Origin: JAENVT01 sp031404635
GTDB taxonomy: Bacteria > Actinomycetota > Acidimicrobiia > Acidimicrobiales > Ilumatobacteraceae
Assembly: GCA_031404635.1 (NCBI GenBank)
Contig: JANNHY010000013.1
Location: 1 to 8,374 of the forward strand
Length of the DNA: 8,374 nt
Direction of reading: 5' to 3'
Part shown: piece by piece, positions 6,153 through 8,374 of the stretch
How the letters are laid out: each line of letters opens with the position of its first letter
How positions within the stretch are numbered: position 1 is the first letter of the stretch
Program-made: the position numbers and the translations under genes
Notes under the pieces: generated by a model
What the model was told of the DNA's origin: nothing
Database searches by the model: none
Seen by the model: only the letters and a program-made list of their open reading frames with translations

Positions 6153-6160
6153 CTCTGTAA

Positions 6161-6308
6161 AGCCCTTCAAAGCTCATCGTTGCGCCTGTGGTCGGTGCGA
6201 CTCTCTGGCCAGGTTCTGGCGCAATCTGGATCGACGTCAGCTGCGCACGAGTCGGGAGATGGCCTGGACGGCTTCGGTGAGCTTGGCGTCGCGTGCGTCA
6301 GCGTTCAG
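6161..6308. other. Stretch between the insertion sequence and the DUF305 promoter without a convincing gene
   Basis: No gene is supported here. A minus-strand 30-codon frame (6329-6237) ends LTEAVQAISRLVRS and looks coding-like, perhaps the tail of a lost gene, but its ATG has no ribosome site and lies inside the DUF305 promoter. Confidence 0.35.
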
Positions 6309-6336
6309 TTGTGAACATCGAATATACATCTACACT
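6309..6336 (+). promoter_or_regulatory. Probable promoter of the DUF305-hydrolase operon with an 11-bp-spaced repeat
   Basis: TTGTGA (6309-6314), a 16-bp spacer and TACACT (6331-6336) form a sigma70-like promoter about 45 bp upstream of the DUF305 start, in a locally AT-rich patch. ACATC occurs at 6315-6319 and 6326-6330, one helical turn apart, between the boxes; this is the spacing used by OmpR-type response regulators, but the match is short. I see no CsoR- or CueR-type copper operator. Confidence 0.4.
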
Positions 6337-6382
6337 CTGTCGTAGCTATTCAAAACCCCCATCTCGAAAGGTCTCGCGACCA

Positions 6383-6991
6383 ATGAAGCTACGAAACCTC
6401 ACGATCATCGCTGCATCTGGCGCTCTCGGCCTTGCCGCTTGCGGGAGCAGCGACAGCGCATCGTCATCGATATCGGCGCCGCCAGGGACCATCGCCAGCG
6501 CAGCATCGACGCCGGCGGCGTCCGACTTCAAAGCCGCCGATGTCGAGTTCGCGCAGAGCATGATCCTGCACCACCAACAAGCTGTCGAGATGGCCGACCT
6601 CGCCATCGATACAACCGTTGGGGCAAACGAAAAGGTCGTCGATCTGGCTACACGAATCAAGGGCGCCCAGAAGCCTGAGATGGAGATGATGGGCGGCTGG
6701 CTGACGGCATGGGGGCAGCCGATGCAGATGGACACCAGCATGGGTCAAGGTATGCCCATGTTGGACGGGATGATGACCGACGACGAGATGAACGGCCTTC
6801 GTAACGTCAAGGGCGCGGACTTCGACATGATGTGGATGCAGATGATGATTCGCCATCACCAGGGCGCGATCGCGATGGCCCAGACCGTGAAGACCACCGG
6901 GTCGAACACCGACGTCATGGACATGGCCGACCAAGTCATCACCGCACAGCAGGGCGAAATCGCCGAGATGGAGACAATGCTCGGCAGTTGA
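6383..6991 (+). CDS. DUF305-domain lipoprotein with Met-rich linker
   Basis: This 202-residue exported lipoprotein starts at ATG 6383 with AAAGG upstream; the frame extends 30 codons further but would bury the signal peptide. MKLRNLTIIAASGALGLAAC ends in a lipobox with Cys20 as the lipidated residue, so the protein should sit on the outer face of the membrane. After a Ser/Ala-rich linker come two related ferritin-like halves: FAQSMILHHQQAVEMADLA (His63-His64) and MMWMQMMIRHHQGAIAMAQT (His158-His159). The HH pairs and the Met-rich middle (residues 100-155) suggest binding of copper or another soft metal, and many actinobacterial DUF305 genes lie near copper-resistance genes. No such neighbour is visible here. 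An alpha/beta hydrolase gene follows after 4 bp. Confidence 0.92.
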   Translation: MKLRNLTIIAASGALGLAACGSSDSASSSISAPPGTIASAASTPAASDFKAADVEFAQSMILHHQQAVEMADLAIDTTVGANEKVVDLATRIKGAQKPEMEMMGGWLTAWGQPMQMDTSMGQGMPMLDGMMTDDEMNGLRNVKGADFDMMWMQMMIRHHQGAIAMAQTVKTTGSNTDVMDMADQVITAQQGEIAEMETMLGS

Positions 6992-6995
6992 ACCG

Positions 6996-7940
6996 GTGAA
7001 CCGTCGCGTCGCCGCTCGCTCTTTCGAAGTTCGCCGCGTGCTGGTTTCCGCAGTGGTGGCCGCGGCTGGTGTCGCGATCCTCTCCGGTCGCAGACGAGCG
7101 CTCGACCGTCGCTCCCGAATTCGCTGGAGTGCTCCAGTTGCATCGAACGTGTCGCACCCTCTCGCGGCAAGAGTGATCGGGCACGGACCACCGATTGCGC
7201 TTCTCCATGGCCTCGGCGCGTCGGGCCGCTACTGGGGATCGGCGTACGACCGACTTGGCGTCGACCATCGTCTCGTCGTTCCCGATCTTCTGGGTTTCGG
7301 AGCGTCACCTCGACCCGACCACGGCTATGGACCGGACGAGCATGCTGCCGCGGTCGCTGCCTGCCTCGACGCTGCGCGGGTACGAGAGCCGGCGGTCCTC
7401 GCAGCGCACTCCGCCGGTGTGGTCGTCGCGCTCCGGCTCGCGGTCACGCGACCCGAACTGGTTCGTGCCGTGATCGCCGTCGGTCCGCCGCTCTACCGGA
7501 ACGCGCAGGACGCGCGTCAACATCTCGCGGCGTTGGGTGCGATGGCGCGCCTGTTCGCCAACGACGGGCACCTTGCCGAGGTCGCCTGCCGGTGGGTCTG
7601 CAGCCACCGAGACGCGGCAGCGAAACTCGCAGTACTGAGCAGGCCCGATCTACCGGCCGAGATAGTGCGCGACGGCGTGCAACACAGTTGGAACTCGTAT
7701 TCCGAAACGCTCACCGGGTTGGTGCTGACGAGCAATGCCGGTGAGTGGCTCGATGACATCGATGTGCCCGTGGTTTTGATCGCTGGTGATCGCGATGCAG
7801 CCTGCGACCTCGGATGGCTCCGCACGCTGTCAGCCCGGCACCTCAACGTCCGCCTCGAGATCTGGCGCGGCGACCATCACCTTCCGCTGACAGAACCCGC
7901 GGCGATTGTCCAACTGATTGACGCCGTCTACGAACGATAG
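6996..7940 (+). CDS. Alpha/beta hydrolase with N-terminal membrane anchor
   Basis: The 314-residue protein starts with GTG four bases after the DUF305 stop, with no clear ribosome site of its own, so translation is probably coupled. Residues 15-30 (VLVSAVVAAAGVAILS) are a single hydrophobic segment flanked by Arg, a likely membrane anchor or uncleaved signal. The hydrolase core begins near 59: oxyanion loop HGLG at 71-74, PDLLGFGAS at 96-104, nucleophile elbow AHSAG with Ser139, acid Asp267 in AGDRD, and His294 in RGDHHLPL. The triad is complete. A mobile cap region spans about 170-250. Esterase, lactonase, epoxide hydrolase or haloperoxidase-like activities are all possible; sequence alone does not decide. 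A later GTG (7038) would remove the basic N-terminus before the anchor. Confidence 0.88.
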   Translation: MNRRVAARSFEVRRVLVSAVVAAAGVAILSGRRRALDRRSRIRWSAPVASNVSHPLAARVIGHGPPIALLHGLGASGRYWGSAYDRLGVDHRLVVPDLLGFGASPRPDHGYGPDEHAAAVAACLDAARVREPAVLAAHSAGVVVALRLAVTRPELVRAVIAVGPPLYRNAQDARQHLAALGAMARLFANDGHLAEVACRWVCSHRDAAAKLAVLSRPDLPAEIVRDGVQHSWNSYSETLTGLVLTSNAGEWLDDIDVPVVLIAGDRDAACDLGWLRTLSARHLNVRLEIWRGDHHLPLTEPAAIVQLIDAVYER

Positions 7941-7957
7941 GCCCATCGGTGTCGAAG

Positions 7958-7970
7958 CCGGCATAGCCGG
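7958..7970 (+). terminator. Weak hairpin after the hydrolase gene
   Basis: CCGGC and GCCGG pair over a 3-nt loop 18 bp after the stop, with an outer possible pair GCCCA (7941-7945) and TGGGC (7974-7978). There is no U-tract. The remaining DNA to 8122 shows no gene. Confidence 0.3.
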
Positions 7971-8122
7971 GTGTGGGCGAGCGCACGGATCTGTGTCCAT
8001 GCCGTGGCGCCTTTGGGGCGGGGTCGGTGTTGGACGTAGGCGACGCCGAGGAGTATTCAGTTCAGTTGGTTCGGTGCGAGGCGGGAACTCGCCCTGCGAA
8101 CGCGTCCGAGGTTGACACCACG

Positions 8123-8374
8123 ATGCGCGATGTTCACGGCGCGATGATGGCTGCGATCACTGTCGCCTTTCTCGCCGGCCTCTGCGGCGCGTTCATCGTC
8201 CGGTCAGCCCGCCAAGCGGACCGCCGATTGGTTGCCGCAGGTTTCCGACCGATCGAAGCAGTCGTGCCCCGCCTCGCCGTCCTCGGTGCAGCCACGGTGG
8301 TCGTGCTCGCCACTTCGCTGACGGTGACAGCGCTCAGCTTCTCACCTCGTTCTTGGCCGGTATTCGCCACGGGC
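8123..8374 (+). CDS. Multi-pass membrane protein resembling an ABC transporter permease, cut by window edge
   Basis: Eighty-four residues are visible and the frame is open at the right edge. ATG 8123 is preceded by GAGG at 11 bases; ATG 8144 is an alternative, and an in-frame TAG lies at 7964-7966. The protein has a first membrane segment at about residues 8-26 (MMAAITVAFLAGLCGAFIV), a basic loop RSARQADRRLVAAGFRPIEA on the cytoplasmic side by the positive-inside rule, and a second segment at about 49-72. The DRRLVAAGFRP loop between two helices resembles FtsX/MacB-like or ABC-2 permeases of actinobacteria, but too little is present to be sure. Codon use agrees with a real gene in this frame; the opposite-strand frame here is a shadow. 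Confidence 0.65.
   Translation, partial: MRDVHGAMMAAITVAFLAGLCGAFIVRSARQADRRLVAAGFRPIEAVVPRLAVLGAATVVVLATSLTVTALSFSPRSWPVFATG

Larger units (their letters stand above)
4677..6160 (-). mobile_element. Complete IS110-family insertion sequence (about 1.48 kb)
   Basis: The element holds one transposase gene, a short right end (20-27 bp after the stop at 4704) and a long left end (about 210 bp before the start), the layout of the IS110 group. CTCTGTAA occurs at both boundaries in the same orientation (4677-4684 and 6153-6160); the true element probably includes one copy or part of one, since the family recombines at a short shared core rather than making long target duplications. There are no terminal inverted repeats, again as in IS110. 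It lies between the cupin gene and the DUF305 promoter region and breaks no recognisable gene. Boundaries are uncertain by a few bases. Confidence 0.8.

Noticed and set aside
6237..6329. 30-codon minus-strand ORF ending LTEAVQAISRLVRS
   Set aside because: It has no ribosome site and its start lies within the DUF305 promoter. It may be a remnant of a lost gene, but that is not supportable as a gene.
8134..8370. 78-codon minus-strand ORF at the right edge
   Set aside because: Ala/Thr/Arg-rich shadow; the plus frame encodes a coherent two-helix membrane protein.
1..8374. CRISPR arrays, tRNA or rRNA genes, phage attachment sites
   Set aside because: No regularly spaced repeats, cloverleaf-like sequences or rRNA signatures were seen on reading both strands.

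Overview
The window comes from a high-GC actinobacterium. The evidence is strong GC bias at third codon positions, an IS110 element of actinobacterial type, a XylB-type zinc alcohol dehydrogenase, IclR and MarR regulators, a DUF305 lipoprotein, and one probable leaderless start. I cannot name the genus. It reads as an accessory, partly decayed catabolic region interrupted by a mobile element, with both window edges cutting genes.

Left part (1-1570). A VOC/glyoxalase-fold protein (cut by the left edge) and a YceI-family protein lie on the minus strand, probably as one operon (yceI first). A MarR-family regulator diverges from them. The 78-bp gap between yceI and marR carries a 7-bp direct repeat spaced 21 bp, a short inverted repeat, and a promoter that would give a leaderless marR mRNA. 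A GC-rich hairpin at 1546-1566 separates marR from the convergent alcohol dehydrogenase gene.

Centre (1586-4576). On the minus strand, in transcription order, are: the C-terminal stump of an IclR-type regulator; a quinone-oxidoreductase-like gene with three indels and an internal deletion of about 100 codons; a non-genic stretch holding a coding-like fragment and a perfect 12-bp palindrome; a 32-codon small ORF overlapping the next start by ATGA; and an intact aryl/allylic-alcohol dehydrogenase. This looks like an IclR-controlled alcohol or terpenoid catabolic cluster of which only the dehydrogenase survives intact. An intact small Mn/Fe-type cupin gene starts on the plus strand where the IclR homology fades out.

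Mobile element (about 4677-6160). This is a complete IS110-family insertion sequence: DEDD transposase, short right end, and a long (about 210 bp) non-coding left end. The termini share the 8-mer CTCTGTAA. The left end folds into two hairpins whose loops carry copies of the terminal sequences, as expected for an IS110 bridge RNA. This is the most interesting feature here.

Right part (6161-8374). A DUF305 lipoprotein with two HH motifs and a Met-rich linker (possibly copper-related) and an alpha/beta hydrolase with an N-terminal membrane anchor form a tight plus-strand operon (4-bp gap). A multi-pass membrane protein resembling an ABC permease then starts at about 8123 and runs off the right edge.
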